This document shows, one piece after another, positions 49,401-62,452 of a stretch of 64,000 nt of DNA (position 1 is the first letter of the stretch; every line of letters starts with the position of its first letter). Under the pieces are notes generated by a model that searched no databases, was not told where the DNA came from, and saw nothing but the letters and a program-made list of their open reading frames with translations. The stretch spans positions 48,275,972 through 48,339,971 of the forward strand of contig NC_064437.1 in assembly GCF_023343835.1 (NCBI RefSeq), in the 5' to 3' direction. The position numbers were made by a program, and so were the translations under genes. This DNA is from Lagopus muta. Lineage: Eukaryota > Chordata > Aves > Galliformes > Phasianidae.

Positions 49401-52400
49401 GCAATGCTACTTGATCTGTTCACTGTACTTTGATTAACAAATCACAGTTTTGAAGAATATGTCCAGCATGCCCTGCATTGTTCTGACAGAGCTTATTTCT
49501 AGTTCAGAGGTACTAGTCCCCTCAGGAGAAAAAAATCATCACTCATTGGTAACATGCAAATAAAACTGATGTGGTACTCTCAGCCACTTACCAATGATAT
49601 CAATTGAATACTCACATTTCTTACTTCTCCTATAAAATAATTGTAAGATACTCAGCCAGAAGCATGCTGATCAAGAATAATCCTTCTGTCTATACCTAGT
49701 AATATTTTTTTTTCTACATGTTATTTATGGCTGTAGAAAAATGCATCAATATACATCTATTCCAGACGCTCTAAAAGGAAGTCAGACAAAAAGCACTTGG
49801 AATGCACTTTCTTAAAACAAAAAGAAGGAAAAACCCTCCTAATTTTTAAAGGGAGGAGAAGGCTGGGATTGACATTATGAAATTACTGTCTTTGACAACC
49901 ACAGGTTCATGACACTGAAACATAGGTTTCATGCTGCTGGTATCTCAGGAGGTGAGCCTAATTTCAGAGACCAACAGTATAACTTCCTTTGGAAGGCAGG
50001 ACTATGTTTGAAGGTCAAGGACAAGCCAGGACAGGATGCAGCTGAGACTAAGATCCTGCTGCTCAGTTAGGCAGTGTTTACACACAAATGACTTGATGGT
50101 TAAATATAAAACCTCAGGTGCCTTAAGAACAGTATGAGCAATCTGGCTAGAGTAAAGGACCTCCAAGCTAACATCACTTAATCCAAGAAGAATTTTTTTG
50201 TTAACTATATAGGGTGTCTGTCCAGTTCTATTCTGCAATCACCTTCTACATATACGTGGCCTAAGTAGAACCTGTAGCGTGACACAAAATAAGACCTAGA
50301 TTGCTGCCCTGGGAAACAAGCATGGATTTTCATCACTGGCTCATACACCAACCATAGGCAAATTGCTTTAACAGTTGCATCTCTTGCCTCCTTCCTCCCC
50401 CTTCACCTCTCCCCTATGCTGTTTTATTTATTTAAACAGAAACTGCATTTTCATAGTTAATTTCATGCTGACCATTGTAGTTTAACTATTATCTGTATTA
50501 AGGCTGCTAGTGCTGTCAACTTCCAGATTAAAATATCATCAGCTAACCTTGTGCTGTTGCATATCCAAAGGCTGGCATTAGAACCACAATATCTTGGGGC
50601 AGTGTGGGGATGTTTCTTCTTTCCTTTTCAGAATAACATTGGATACTTTTGTGCACCCTTACAATCTGAAAGGAAGCCATCCAGCCTAGTAGGTTCCTCA
50701 GCTCAAGAACTGAGCAGGATCAGCAATCTCCCTGAAAGCTGCTTCTCGCTTGCTCCCAAAAACTTCCTGTGACAGAGATACATTTCCTCCTCAGGCAGTC
50801 CTAATATGTCACTAACTTTACAAGATGTTCCTATTATCTTGTGTAAACACTCTAAATTTACTGCCTTCTGCAGTTTAAGTGCATTACATCTTGGCCTGTT
50901 CAACACAGACAAGGAAAGAGATTTACTCCCTTCGTATTTAAAAATCACCTCTTATCTATCTGAAAACTGGTTTTGTGTATCATCTGTCTTCTTGTCTCTT
51001 GAATAAACATCTCAGATCCTTTAAACTTTTCCAAGACAATTGTTGCCTACTCTTCAATTCTGTTCATATTTCCTGGGCTCTTCTCTCTTGAGCCACAACT
51101 TTTCAGAATAGTATTGCACAAGACTGGATACTGTGCACTCCAACTGAGGCTTCAGAGTTTAGATGGAGCTGAAGGCTTTGCATATTTTACCAATTAGATG
51201 CGCTTCTCTATACCATTTTCATGATGATTATTTTTTTACTGCAACAACTTCCCTTTGTGAAATTGTGTTCAGACTGTGAATTCTGTAGGACCCATACACT
51301 TTTGTACAGAGCTCCTTCCAAACAACCCATTCTCCTCTCAGAGTAATGCAGCCAATTACTCTCACTCTAGAAACTAGAAAAATCTTGCATATGCTCTTAT
51401 TTAATTCCAACCAACTTTTCACAGATAATTTCTCCAATTATTCTGGATCTATGTCTTTGAATCCTTATTCTGTCCTTCATTATGCCAGAACGGAGAGGTT
51501 ACCATAAGCAAGAGCTGAAATGCACTTGGACAGCTCTCTGAGAAGGATTAAAAGAGGTTATTTAAGGGTGTCAGTCCACAGTGGGAGAGTGCAGTAAGCA
51601 GCTGTACTTTCACCCTTCAATGGGCTGCTCAGCATAGCAGCGCACCAGCCTGCTGTGACAACATACAGTTTTCGTTGCAAACCAGGCAGCAAAAGGTTAT
51701 AAAATCCATAAAGTATTGTTATTTTCTAGCCTGGAATACCCTTGAAGATTACATTCGAAAATATGATTGAGTTGTCATCTAGCACCCACTGAAAAATCCA
51801 TAATAATAATGTAAATTTTATGTATTATGTATTAAATGCAAATCTACTTTAACGTTAATGACAATGTGTTTGAGAAGCACAGGTCTCTTATAAGGCTAGA
51901 ATAGCTACCAAAGGAGTATTCATCCCCTCAAAGAACTCTGCTTTACAAGCAAAAACCTCTTTTCACAAACCATATATGCAACATTTGACCTCTGGAAAGT
52001 CTGACTTGGGAAAATGGCATTTATGCAGCAAAGATCTCCAGCTAGCATTGACCTTGCTGCTGTCATGGAGGAGATGTATTCGCTACCCAGTATTATGCTT
52101 CAGCAGCTCTTCTAGTGTAGCAGATACAAAGGTCTACATGCATTTCACTTGTCTGTCTCCCGTGTCCCATTCCATCCCTTCTGCAGTTATTCATCATCAC
52201 TTTCATTTAATTGTGTTGGATCTGCTTCACTGTCAAGGTCATTATCAACAAATCCCACTGTTATGGGAAAGGGTGGCTGGAAGGTTGGTAGCACAAGGAA
52301 AAAAGCAGCTCTTTGATTTTTAAGGAATGAGCATAATGCAGATTAAAGAGCCACTTTTTGCTCCTGTTTAAAACTGTCCTAAAAAAGATGGATTTATAAT

Positions 52401-55400
52401 TGCATTTAATGCTATTATGTAAACATCACAGTAACCTCAAGTCATTTACTTTCTGGGATATTAGAATGGGGGATTTCTGAAATGATCTACAGAAAGCACT
52501 TGTCTTGGCTCTGCAAAAGCAAGGCAGAATCAATTATCCTCTAAGAGGAGTCAAGAAGAGACAGGGACAGTGCGGAAAAAAAAAAGAGGGTGAGGAAATG
52601 AAGGTACCTCTGCTGTCCAAAAGGAACAACCCTTACTTCAAATTTTAGTTCGCTCACTTTCTTTTGCCAAAAAACATCTCAGTGGTACTTTCTGATCTCT
52701 CATCATCCCAAAAAACTCATGAAGTTCAGTAAACTGGGAATACCTCCTCCTTTGGCTGCTATCCTAGCATCATAAGATCCTGCTTCTCCTCTGTTCTGTA
52801 TACCTTATTCCCCTTGAAGAAATCTCACTTTTGTCCAGATTTTCATGCACACTGCTATGATTTCCTTCATGTTGATGAGACCCCCCCCGACCTTTTCTAA
52901 CCATTTTGCTTGACAGAGTTGACATAAATATGGGTATTAGTTAGCATAATAGCATTTCCTCATTAGCTCTATCAAGATTAGAATTTCACATTATGTGAAA
53001 AACAAGATTTTTCTACATTCTGTTCTCAACATTCAAGGCATGAATAAAATAATTTTTAATAAAAATAGCTGACAATATCCATTAGGAGACTACAGATAAT
53101 AGGGTGACTAAGTTGCAGGATGGAGATGCATAACCGCTATTAGTCTGCTAATAATTTAGCAGGAGGCACTGTCAAAAATCCCTTTAGAGAGAAATATTCT
53201 ACACCCAATAAGCGTACGAGAGGGAGAGCAATGATGGAATAGAAAATACAATCCTTTAATTAACGATTTCCATTTAACTAATTAACAAATGCCATTTAAG
53301 CATTTTTCCTGTTTGTGGTTGCTTGTTTGTTTTTATAATTTTGCTTGGAGGTAAAAATTCTTGGTTAACAAACTTGATAAAAATGCCCTCCCTGCAAAAA
53401 TGCTTGGATTTTATCCCTGACCTTTGTTTTGGAGATAATACCACAAAGATCACACTCACCTTAATTCATGCATGCCCAAAACTTCAGAGGGTAGGAATCC
53501 ACAGATTTCCTTCCCCAGGAAACATTCAATAGTTACCTGACATTTGGAATACTCTGGTACACTGCAAAAGCAAATGCAATCTCTTCAAAACATAATTTTA
53601 TGAATCCCTGTGGAAATGACGGCTCTGATAGTCGTGCTGGAGCAGTAGCCAGAAAGATGATAACTCCATCCAAGAAAGGGATCAGGTTATCCTAACCCTC
53701 TTTTTAATTTGAACATGGAATTGTAACAAGTGCTCCTGGGAGCTCCCTTCAGCACAACAATGAACAAGAAAGATTGCCAAGGCAGACCAGTGTATAAATA
53801 GGCAGGCTCAGAACAAAGCACAGACTGTTATGCAAACCACCCAACAAGAACAAAAAGAGATTATTAAAAATAAATTTCTCCCAAGAGTCACCTAACTTCT
53901 ACCCAGATTCTTCTTCCAAAGTATTTCTAGCTCACTGGCAGACTATCTGATGCTGAGCATAAGATGCAATCAGAACAACTTTTCACCACCGATACAAAAG
54001 GAGTGGCTTATTATTCAGGTATAACAGAGTTAAAAGATGACAGATATGGAAATTTTACATATGAAAAATCCACTGCAAAATGGGATCACATGTTTTGCAA
54101 GTATATGCACTTACTCTGGACCAACTAAGTTTTTCTTAAGCTGCAAACTCATTTTTTATCAGTAGTTTTCTGTGTTAATTTATTACAGCTTGAAAAACCA
54201 TAATACTTTTCTGTGATAGGAAATGATGAGGTATTTTCTCTCCAATATAGAAACCCTGCATTAGAATCTTTACATGTGGTAGACAGCTAGTGATAGAGCA
54301 GCCTGGAGGCAGGTGTCTCCAGAATGCACACAACCAGAACTATCATCTACTACCACAAGCTACTACCCTGGCTCGTCTTAGTGTAAGACAGAGTACAGTG
54401 CCCACTCAGGCACTGACTTCTAGCTAGCATAAATATAGCAGAGTACAAAAACAACTGTACCTCTTTTGGCACAATCCCTGGAATGCTGTCTTTGGCATGT
54501 TCAGGAATGTAGAGCATTTTCAGGTGTTCATCATCAGAAAGAGCTTGCAAGATTGCAGTCAACTTCCTGGCCAGCTCCTTTTCCGAATTAATCCTTTTGT
54601 AATTTTCTTTGTTGATAATTCTGGTGAGGTTGGATGCTATATCAGTCCCAATGTCTACAAAAGCATAATTTTCTGCCACAAGCTTACCTATGGTTTTCAC
54701 TATCTGTGGCACCTGTGCACGCAGGTTGGCAATGTGCTGAGCTACAGCCAAGGCTTCACTGGCTTGGACAGTGATATGTGGCTCTGCTCCAGACACACTC
54801 CAAACTTTGCCAGTGACTGGACTGAGCACCACTTGGCTAGGGATGGAGGCATATAAGGAGCTGTTGCCAACTCGGTAAATACCCACTGAGAGGGAACCAC
54901 CTACTGTGGGTTCACCAATAACTGTGGCACGGTGTAGGTCCTTCATAGAGCGAGTGAAAGCTTCAGCTGCTGAGCCACTCATATGGCTTGTTAGGATGTA
55001 GATGTCCTTGAGGGAGCCATATCTCTTGCCAGTAACCTTGGGGAGAGTCCACACCTCTGTGCTGCGGGAGGTACTACGATCAAAGACAGTGTAAAGGTGT
55101 TGACGAGGTTCAGGCTCAAAGAAATAGGAACAAAGTATTGGTACAGCAGTGGAGTAGCCACCTGTATTGTATCTCATGTCAATAATCATGGCATCTGTGT
55201 CAACCAGCTTGTTCCAGACCATCTGCACCAGCTGAGGTCCAATTGCTTTTACAGTTTCTGCCTCAGCCATCATATCAAAGCGAAGGTATCCCAGGTTGCC
55301 TGGCAATACCTCGATTTTGAAGAGTGCATCAATGATATAGCTGAGTTCCTCGGGGCTGGGAATCATGTTGGGAAGCTGTTCTTCTAGCGTTGGTTCCACA

Positions 55401-57508
55401 TGGCTGTGGAAAACATGAAGCCGATGATCCCCTGATGCCTCCTGCAAGTCACTAGTAAGCTGGGAAGCCAATGTCTCAAAGTCTACAGCTGATCGATAAC
55501 CTCCTTGAATTCGTTTGGTGCTGAGCATAACACTTGCCTTTTCAGCCACTTCTGGGATGGCATAGTGAGCCTCTAGAAGCTGCCCAGTACTCTCCAAAAG
55601 CATCCCCATTTTTCTGTGAAAAGCTAGCACCTCTTCTGCCTTCTCCAGTGCATCCTCAGCCAACACTATTGCATCAGGCACAACACCACCACCCATCCAG
55701 CTTTCCCCATGGTTGTCAATGAAGGTGATAACTGGGACTGTGATGGTTAGGCCACAAGTTATTCCTTGTTCAGGCTGCAGCAGAGGGAAGGTACGGGTAT
55801 GTGAGAGGCTACCTGCCGTGATCTCACCGATCAGCGTGGCACGGCCTAGTGATTGCATGAGGTAAGCAAACTCCTCAGCAGCTGTAGCAGTGTGGCGGCT
55901 GGTGAGCACGTAGATGCCACGCTGAGCTCCATAGGTTTGGGCCAGCAGTTCTGCCTGGCTTTTATGCTCTTGCGTATGGTTGGTGCGCCTGTCATAGGTT
56001 GTGAAGAGATGGACAGGGCTAGCAGTAGGATCTTGGAAGTAAGAGATCAACACAGGCACAGCAGAGGAGGAAGGGCCACCAGGGTTGTAACGTAGGTCCA
56101 TGATCATGCTCTCTGTATTTTGGAGAGGCTCCCAGACTTTTTTTACAATGTAAGGTCCCAGCTTATCAAGAACAGAGGCATCAGCAAACTCATCAAAGCG
56201 CATGTAGCCCACATTGCCTGGCAACACTGACACTTTGAAGACAGTATCCACCAAGGCATGCAGCAATTGCTCATTATCAGGCAAATTGGCTGCCATTGCA
56301 ATTGGCATCTCATCAGGAGGGGCAGTAGTTTCACCAGGCATCATGGCTCGGACCAGCAGACGAGGGTCCTCAGATAAGGTCTGCATCTCAGTGTTGAGCT
56401 TGGTGGCAAGGTCCTCTGCTGATTGCACAGTAGAGAAGTCAGAGGTAGCAAGGTGCCGCAGCAGCACTGGCACTCGCTCCACTAAACTGTAATAGTCCTT
56501 TAAAATATCTGCGAGGCGACTTAGAGTGCCAGGCACAGCTCTGCGCACTGCCAGGATGTCCAAGGATTTCTGCAAGGCTTTCTCTGCCTCAGAAGCCACA
56601 CATGGCATCACTCCACTCACCTCCCAGCTCTGCCCACCCCCACTCAAGGGGCTGATAGATCGTGACACAGGAACCATCATGTAGAAATTAGAAGGGCCAA
56701 TACGTATCTTCTGGATGTCCAGTGAGCCCCCAGCTGTCTTCTCCCCAACAGTGATAGCTCTGCTCATGTGCTTCAGGATGTAAGCCACATCTTCAGCCAC
56801 TCCTGTGGTGTGATGACTGATCAAAACAATGACGTCCTTGTCTTTGCTGTATCTCTCTCCCAACACTTTTGGCAATGTCCATACCTCAGTAGTGGTGTTG
56901 GAAGGCCGATTGTACACAGTTTCAATATGTAGCATCTTGTCTGCTTCATGCAAGTATGAGATAATGAAGGGAATTCCAGAGATCTGACCTCCAGTGCTGT
57001 AACGAAGATCTATCACCAAGGCAGAAGTATTTATCAGTGTTTTCCATACCTTGTCTACCAGAAAAGCTCCAACTTTCTCCACAACTTCCTGTCCTATGAC
57101 GTAATCAATCCTCAGGTAGCCAACATTTCCTTCCAGCTTGTCATATATGACAACATGTTCAATAAGACTCAGGAGTTGCTCCCGAGTGAGGTAAGTTTCA
57201 GCTTCTTGTTTAGGAGCTGCATGAGGTGATGGCTCATAGGAAATTACTAGTCTTGGATCATTCAGAGCACCCTGTACTCCAGCTGTCAAGACACTGGCCA
57301 GCATTTTTGGATCAGAAATGTCCAGGATCTCCCCACTCTTGATGGCTTGCTCAATGGCTTCTTGCATTCCCACTAGGTTTTCAGGATAGCAGTAGTTATC
57401 CAGTAGGACTTTAGCCATGTCCAGCACAAGGGTTGGCTGAAAGATTTCCTCTGCAGATATACTGCACACGATCAGAACAGAGAACAGGAATAAATTTGTT
57501 CCAATCAT
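43143..57508 (-). CDS. RBP3: Interphotoreceptor retinoid-binding protein, RBP3/IRBP (4 coding exons, 1236 aa)
   Basis: The protein is secreted into the matrix between photoreceptors and pigment epithelium, where it carries retinoids for the visual cycle. Exons are 54461-57508, 47852-48042, 45226-45368 and 43143-43471 (3048, 191, 143 and 329 nt), with phases 0, 2 and 1. The exon 2 and 3 lengths equal those I recall for mammalian IRBP. Residues 1-19 are a signal peptide ([19 protein letters not shown]). Four repeats of about 300 residues start near 20, 322, 632 and 932, each with NxGYLR, a DLRY/DMR(Y)N-type strand and GE-TxGG motifs. The fold is related to tail-specific proteases (S41/crotonase-like). 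All three large repeats plus a third of the fourth are in one exon, as in mammals. The reading frame is intact, with no frameshift or missing module. Confidence 0.97.
43472..45225 (-). other. RBP3 intron 3 (1.75 kb)
   Basis: It lies between the GTGAGA donor and the CTGGCAG acceptor. No other feature is recognised. Confidence 0.9.
45226..45368 (-). CDS. RBP3: RBP3 coding exon 3 (143 nt)
   Basis: Acceptor GAAAAG|G and donor CAGAG|GTGAGA bound an exon encoding [18 protein letters not shown], then [15 protein letters not shown]. The acceptor has a weak pyrimidine tract, but length and phase fit. Confidence 0.94.
45369..47851 (-). other. RBP3 intron 2 (2.5 kb)
   Basis: It contains a plus-strand AATAAAATAAAG followed by a run of A near 46710-46740, which resembles the tail of an old retrocopy. 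Nothing else is recognised. Confidence 0.85.
47852..48042 (-). CDS. RBP3: RBP3 coding exon 2 (191 nt)
   Basis: Acceptor CTTTCAG|ATC and donor ATGAG|GTAAAC bound an exon encoding [17 protein letters not shown], then [13 protein letters not shown] and ALIIDM. It matches repeat 4 of IRBP. Confidence 0.96.
48043..54460 (-). other. RBP3 intron 1 (6.4 kb)
   Basis: AT-rich intron with the inverted repeat at 49101-49165 and a short C run near 52,880. No extra exon is recognised. Confidence 0.85.
49101..49165. repeat. Perfect 23-bp inverted repeat with a nested third arm
   Basis: Arms 49111-49133 and 49143-49165 are perfect reverse complements separated by 9 nt. In addition 49101-49112 is the exact reverse complement of 49116-49127. 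The core ATTACCTTATG therefore occurs three times in alternating orientation. Confidence 0.95.
54461..57508 (-). CDS. RBP3: RBP3 coding exon 1 (repeats 1-3 and part of 4)
   Basis: ATG at 57508-57506. It encodes 1016 residues ending GIVPKE, with donor GAG|GTACAG. The open frame runs another 111 nt into the intron, but that extension ([10 protein letters not shown]...) does not match the family. Confidence 0.96.
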
Positions 57509-57656
57509 TTTGTATGGAATAAAAAAGGAAATGTTCGTAAGAAAGAAGTCAAAAGCTCTTATCTGTCAGAATGATGATAGCTCTCCGCTGTTCCTCTGTT
57601 TGTGAATCACACTGAAGTCTCTGCATAGAGTACGGGTGCACCGAAGAGATAAAAAT

Positions 57657-57682
57657 CTTTTATCTGCATTAAACCTTTAATC
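57657..57682 (-). promoter_or_regulatory. RBP3 proximal promoter: CRX-like site and TATA-like box
   Basis: On the minus strand GATTAAAGG (57682-57674) is followed by GATAAAAG (57664-57657), 150-175 nt upstream of the ATG. CRX/OTX homeodomain sites of the GATTA type drive mammalian IRBP in photoreceptors. Order and spacing are plausible for a core promoter with transcription starting near 57630. Confidence 0.5.
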
Positions 57683-58226
57683 TCATTAAAATGGAGTGCA
57701 TCATCCAAAGTGCACGAATAGATGAAGTTCAGCTTCTTGCTGCTTTACAGACATCTTATGAAACAGTAACAAACTTCAAGGAATATCCTTCTGGCAGTTG
57801 TTTTCAAAAAGCAGTACATTGCCTGTTATAAACAAGGCCTGACTTATTCTATCAGTGGATTGCTTGAATCCGAATCTTTGATCTTAACCAAATTAAAGCA
57901 GCCATCATACAGTCTTTCACCATTATTTATGAAAAGCTTATAACCAGTAGATTTTTCATGTAACTTAGTTGTATCAATATTTAATGTCTTTTTTCAGAAG
58001 TTGTTGATGATACATTGTCTTTGGTGTTTTCCAGTCTGTGCTGCTACAGACTGCTCTTTCCTTCTGACTAAGAGGTCCAAACAAGGAACTCCAGACATTT
58101 GGAACAGCTCATAAAATCCAAGGTAATGACAGCCTGTTAATTTTTATGCTGAGAATTGCCAGCATTTTAAATAAGGCTTTGAACTACATTCGCTTCAGTG
58201 TAATGCAGCTAAATGTGAGGTGACTT

Positions 58227-58253
58227 TAATCTTCATAATTTGCACTCAATTAG
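58227..58253. promoter_or_regulatory. Candidate distal photoreceptor element
   Basis: TAATCT (58227) and CAATTAG (58247-58253, the Ret1/PCE-1 type motif) lie close together about 0.74 kb upstream of the RBP3 ATG. The motifs are short, so this is a suggestion. Confidence 0.3.
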
Positions 58254-61200
58254 GATTTACTTCTAATACCATTGGGTAACATATGGTCATGTCTGATGAC
58301 AGCTCCCAGCCAATGGACTTTAGGCTCAACATACTAAAATAGAACGTGGGGGGTTGTTTTCCTCTGTTCATAATGTACTTGGGACCCTATTGTATTAAGT
58401 GTTTGAAAGAGGATCAGAATATGCAGTATACAGCTTCAGGCTGTACCCATGTAAATTGTCAGCACCCAGAGCTGCAGTATGACATGCCAAAAGCATACAA
58501 GAGCAGATTCCTGGATTTTAAATCTGAAATAAGTTATTACTTCAGTCAATCTGCTTGCAGGAGGTAGCTGTAAGTATTGACTAGGAAAATGTGGGTGAAG
58601 CATGCTTTCTCTCTACTTTCAAAATGTTACTTGTTGCCACATACAAAATTAACCAGAGATGAGAACCTAAAACTGATCTATCCCAGCTGGGAACATTCTG
58701 TTCGTGTCATGAATAAGGTCTGCCTGTAACACAGATCAACCACTCATGTGAATGTTAGCGTAGAACTTTCTGGACCATTCAGTAATAGTAATGATAGAAT
58801 TCTATGGAGCTTCTTCCTTTAACATGTCCGTATACCTAGGCTGTATATGTTGATACTAGTCTATTCACGCAGATGCTGTATAACACCATGCTTGATTTAT
58901 ACCTGTGTGTATGGAAATATACAAGTGATGGAAAATTAAACTTATTCATGGGACACTTCTCCTCCCCATATCATGATTTTTCAGAAAATCTCAACCACTA
59001 CATGAACTTTTCAGAGAAAAATTGTTTTGAATCTATTATTTTGTTCTTGAAAATTTATACATTTCTTCTGAATAAACCAAACAAAGGGGCATCAAGCAGA
59101 AATTCTGAACATGAATCAGGCAGAAAAGTTAAACGAAAACTTTTTTTTTTAATTCTCTCTCCTTGGGAGCACAGGGACTAGAGGAACTTACTGAAACAGA
59201 TAATGTTTAAAGAATAGAAGAGGAAGCAATTTTCATGCAAAGCATAATTAAACTTTCAAAGCTTATTGCTAGAGGATTTGTGAGCACCTAAAGTATGTGA
59301 GCTAAGAATTTGCACAAATTAATGGAGGATAAACTCATTTGTCTTCAGTCTAGTTGCACTTTCATGTTTAGGAAGTTCTTAAATGGATATGTGCAGAAGC
59401 CAGAACGTTGTACTACAAAAAAGGACGCTTTACACTCCTGCTTATACTCTCGAGTATCCCTCTGGGTTACCATCAGAAATAAAGCCTATTTTACAGAAAA
59501 ATCTAACTCAAGTTCTTACCTTAAACCTTTCGTCTCTTTTATGAGAAACACTCAGTTTTTTCCAACAAGTTGTCTGTAACAAGTGATCTCATTGAATGTT
59601 TGGATGCATTCAGAAAAGAATTAGTGTTCTAGATAAAAATTCTAAATCAGTATTCATGACATCATTTTGGTGTTGGTTTTTTTTTTAATATAGATCTTAG
59701 ATCCTACCATAAAAACACTGAATGCAAGCTTAGAGCATCACAACACTGGGATTCCAGGATGTGCCAACCTTAATCATAGGTAATCTGTACAGTGGTGAAT
59801 GTAAGTGCTGGAGCCCTCGGAAACACTTTAAGCAGTTTAGCCTGTTCTGCTCTTTTCAACCTCCTTACAAATTTCAGGACCTGCAGTATTTATCTAAACC
59901 AACAATATTCTGTGTTGTTGTGTTTTTTGTTTTTTTTTTTTTTTAAATGAAGAATAAGAAAGTATGACATTTAAATGTTATACAGATTGTCTTGTCTATA
60001 CAATGGTTTTATTGGTGTTATGTTAAGAAAAATAAATCCAACAGGGGCAACATTTACATAATACTAAGAGTCCATTAGACTCTTTAGTCTTTTTTGCTCA
60101 TTAGCAAAACTGAAACATGATGATATAAGTACCTTAAGCAACCAAGTAGTGCTATTATCCATTAAAATTAAGTCTTCATTTAAAAAAAAAAATGCAGCCA
60201 CTTCCCTCGTCAAACAAGGGCACTGGGATATAGTTGAAAATGTTGCTGATAACACATAAATATGTAATTAACCTCCAAGCGTGCTGTGGCAGTGTGGTGT
60301 GTGCCTGATTGGTAGAGAAACTGAGATTCAGATGTGTTACATCTTAGCTTGGAGGAATGGTGGGGTGAGAGAGTTGGCTGCTCTATACTGTGACAATGTG
60401 TGATGCACACCACAAGGCTTAATCCAGGACGTTATCACCAGCTTAAATTGCTCTTCTTTCTTTCTTCCTGTGAAGCATAACCCAGCATTCTAGGACAAAG
60501 TAGCATGAATAAAAATGCTCCAGCAAAACCACATTTTGTACAGAAGTTGGCATTCGAGCTCAAGGATTTATTGCCAGAGCTGTGTTTATTCCTTGTGTGG
60601 ACAATGCGGTGGCTAAGGCCTCAGAAAATGGGCTTCTGTTCCTAGCTCTGCCACTACCCTACTGAAATTACTTTGGGCAAATTGAGTACTATTGCTTTTC
60701 TAACCCAAGGCTCCTCTATTTGTCAGCTTGTAAAGTCCTGAGGACAAAGAATATCTTTCGCTACATTAATGCCCACTACATACCCATCCCTTCCTCCCTA
60801 ACTCAGTGTCTCTAAATGCTATTAAAACAGGAATAATCTGATGTACTGCAGTATATCACTTCAGTAGATTAAATACATCTCAAACTTCATGAACTCACAC
60901 TTTCATTCTGAAGCACCACACTTTCTACATACTGACTAAGGCAGGGGATTTTTGAAGTTAGACCACTAGCAACTGCAATTGCATGGATACACAGCCTGAA
61001 TTCTGATACGCTACACTTTGAAGCACTTTTTAAACTTTATTTCCACCATCTTTCAATTAATTTGAAAATGAAGATATCAATTCACTGATTTTGTATTGAT
61101 GGAAAAAAAAAGTAGAAAGATTAAGAAAAAAAGTGACATGTAAAACAATGAAGTAAAAATGCCTAGACATGAAGGGGTTAGATATTTTGCCTGCTTGGCT

Positions 61201-62375
61201 AGGGGGTTGGAGTTTTTTCATGAGTCCCCTTTTCTACTTCTATATTTCCTTCTTCCTTTTACTCCTGCTGTGTGCTAGATGAGGGCATGCCCAGGAGTCA
61301 GGGAACAGGGTTACAAAATGGATCCATTGTGACAGGAATTGGGAAAAAAAGTACAGTAATCCATATCCCTAAGAATATGTCAGGATGGATCTCTATTTCT
61401 GTCTGTTTGTACAGTAGCTTTAAGCATACAGATTTCTATCCCACAAAAAGAATGACATCGCATGTTTATGGAATAAATACACACAGTATTTTCTTTTTCA
61501 AGTCTTCAGAACACGTAAATAAAGGACAACTGTAATATATAAAAATATTTTGAAGCATAGGATAGTGGTGGAAATAAGGTTGAAGTATTAACCATTAGAA
61601 CTGGAGAAGGTTAAAGTTTCTTAATTTTGTGTAAGTAACTCCATTTTATAACGTAGACCACAGTAAATCTTCAATTTTTTTTTATTTTAAGAAGGGTGTT
61701 CTTTCTGTGAATCCTCTGTTAGAACACAGATTAATGCAGCTTGAAATGAAAAGGGATTATTCAAACTACTTCACCGTAACTTTCTGCAAAAGGCATGCCA
61801 TAGGATGTCGTAGGTGTAATACATGAGATATTAGTTTTCACTTCTCCTCATTCTGAATATAACAGACATAGATGAACAGTCATGAAGACCATCCTCAGAA
61901 AGGAGGTAGCCAAAAACACAAAGAAATTTTATCAGGATATTTATATCAGATAACTGCTTTTCATAGTTAAGTGTGCTCTATATCCTCCATTAAACTCAAT
62001 ACATATATTTTCTGTCTAACACTTAATGAATAATTTCCTGAGATTTGTAATATTCTTCTCCAGTATAGCCTTACTCAGAGATGAGAAGTCAAGAAATAAC
62101 CCTTTCCTACATGTAAAATCATAAGATTTAAACAGGAATGCTTTCTGCTTCCCCCAACTCCCCTTACTCTTACTAGGCATTGCATCATGTTCTAAAGACT
62201 CCTATATTAGAAAGGCTAGGTTTTCAGCTGAAGTTTTTAAAAAGGTATGGTTTTAAGAAATACATTAGTATGAAATAGAAAGAATAACAAGATAGCAGAG
62301 CAGCAAGGTCTTAAGCAATAGCAAATGAGGATCTACTTAAATACAAGAGAGCAGGCAGAGAAAAAGGGGAGGGAA

Positions 62376-62452
62376 AAAAAAAAACAAAAAATGAACAAAC
62401 AAACAAACAAAAAAACAAACAAAAAAAACAAAAAAAAAACAAAAAACAACAA
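62376..62452 (+). repeat. A-rich (CAAA)n simple repeat
   Basis: Repeated AAAC/AAACAA units interrupted by longer A runs. Confidence 0.9.

Noticed and set aside
54350-54460. Continuation of the RBP3 exon 1 frame by 37 codons
   Set aside because: A donor at 54460 with correct phase to the 191-nt exon gives the conserved repeat 4. The read-through residues do not match the family.
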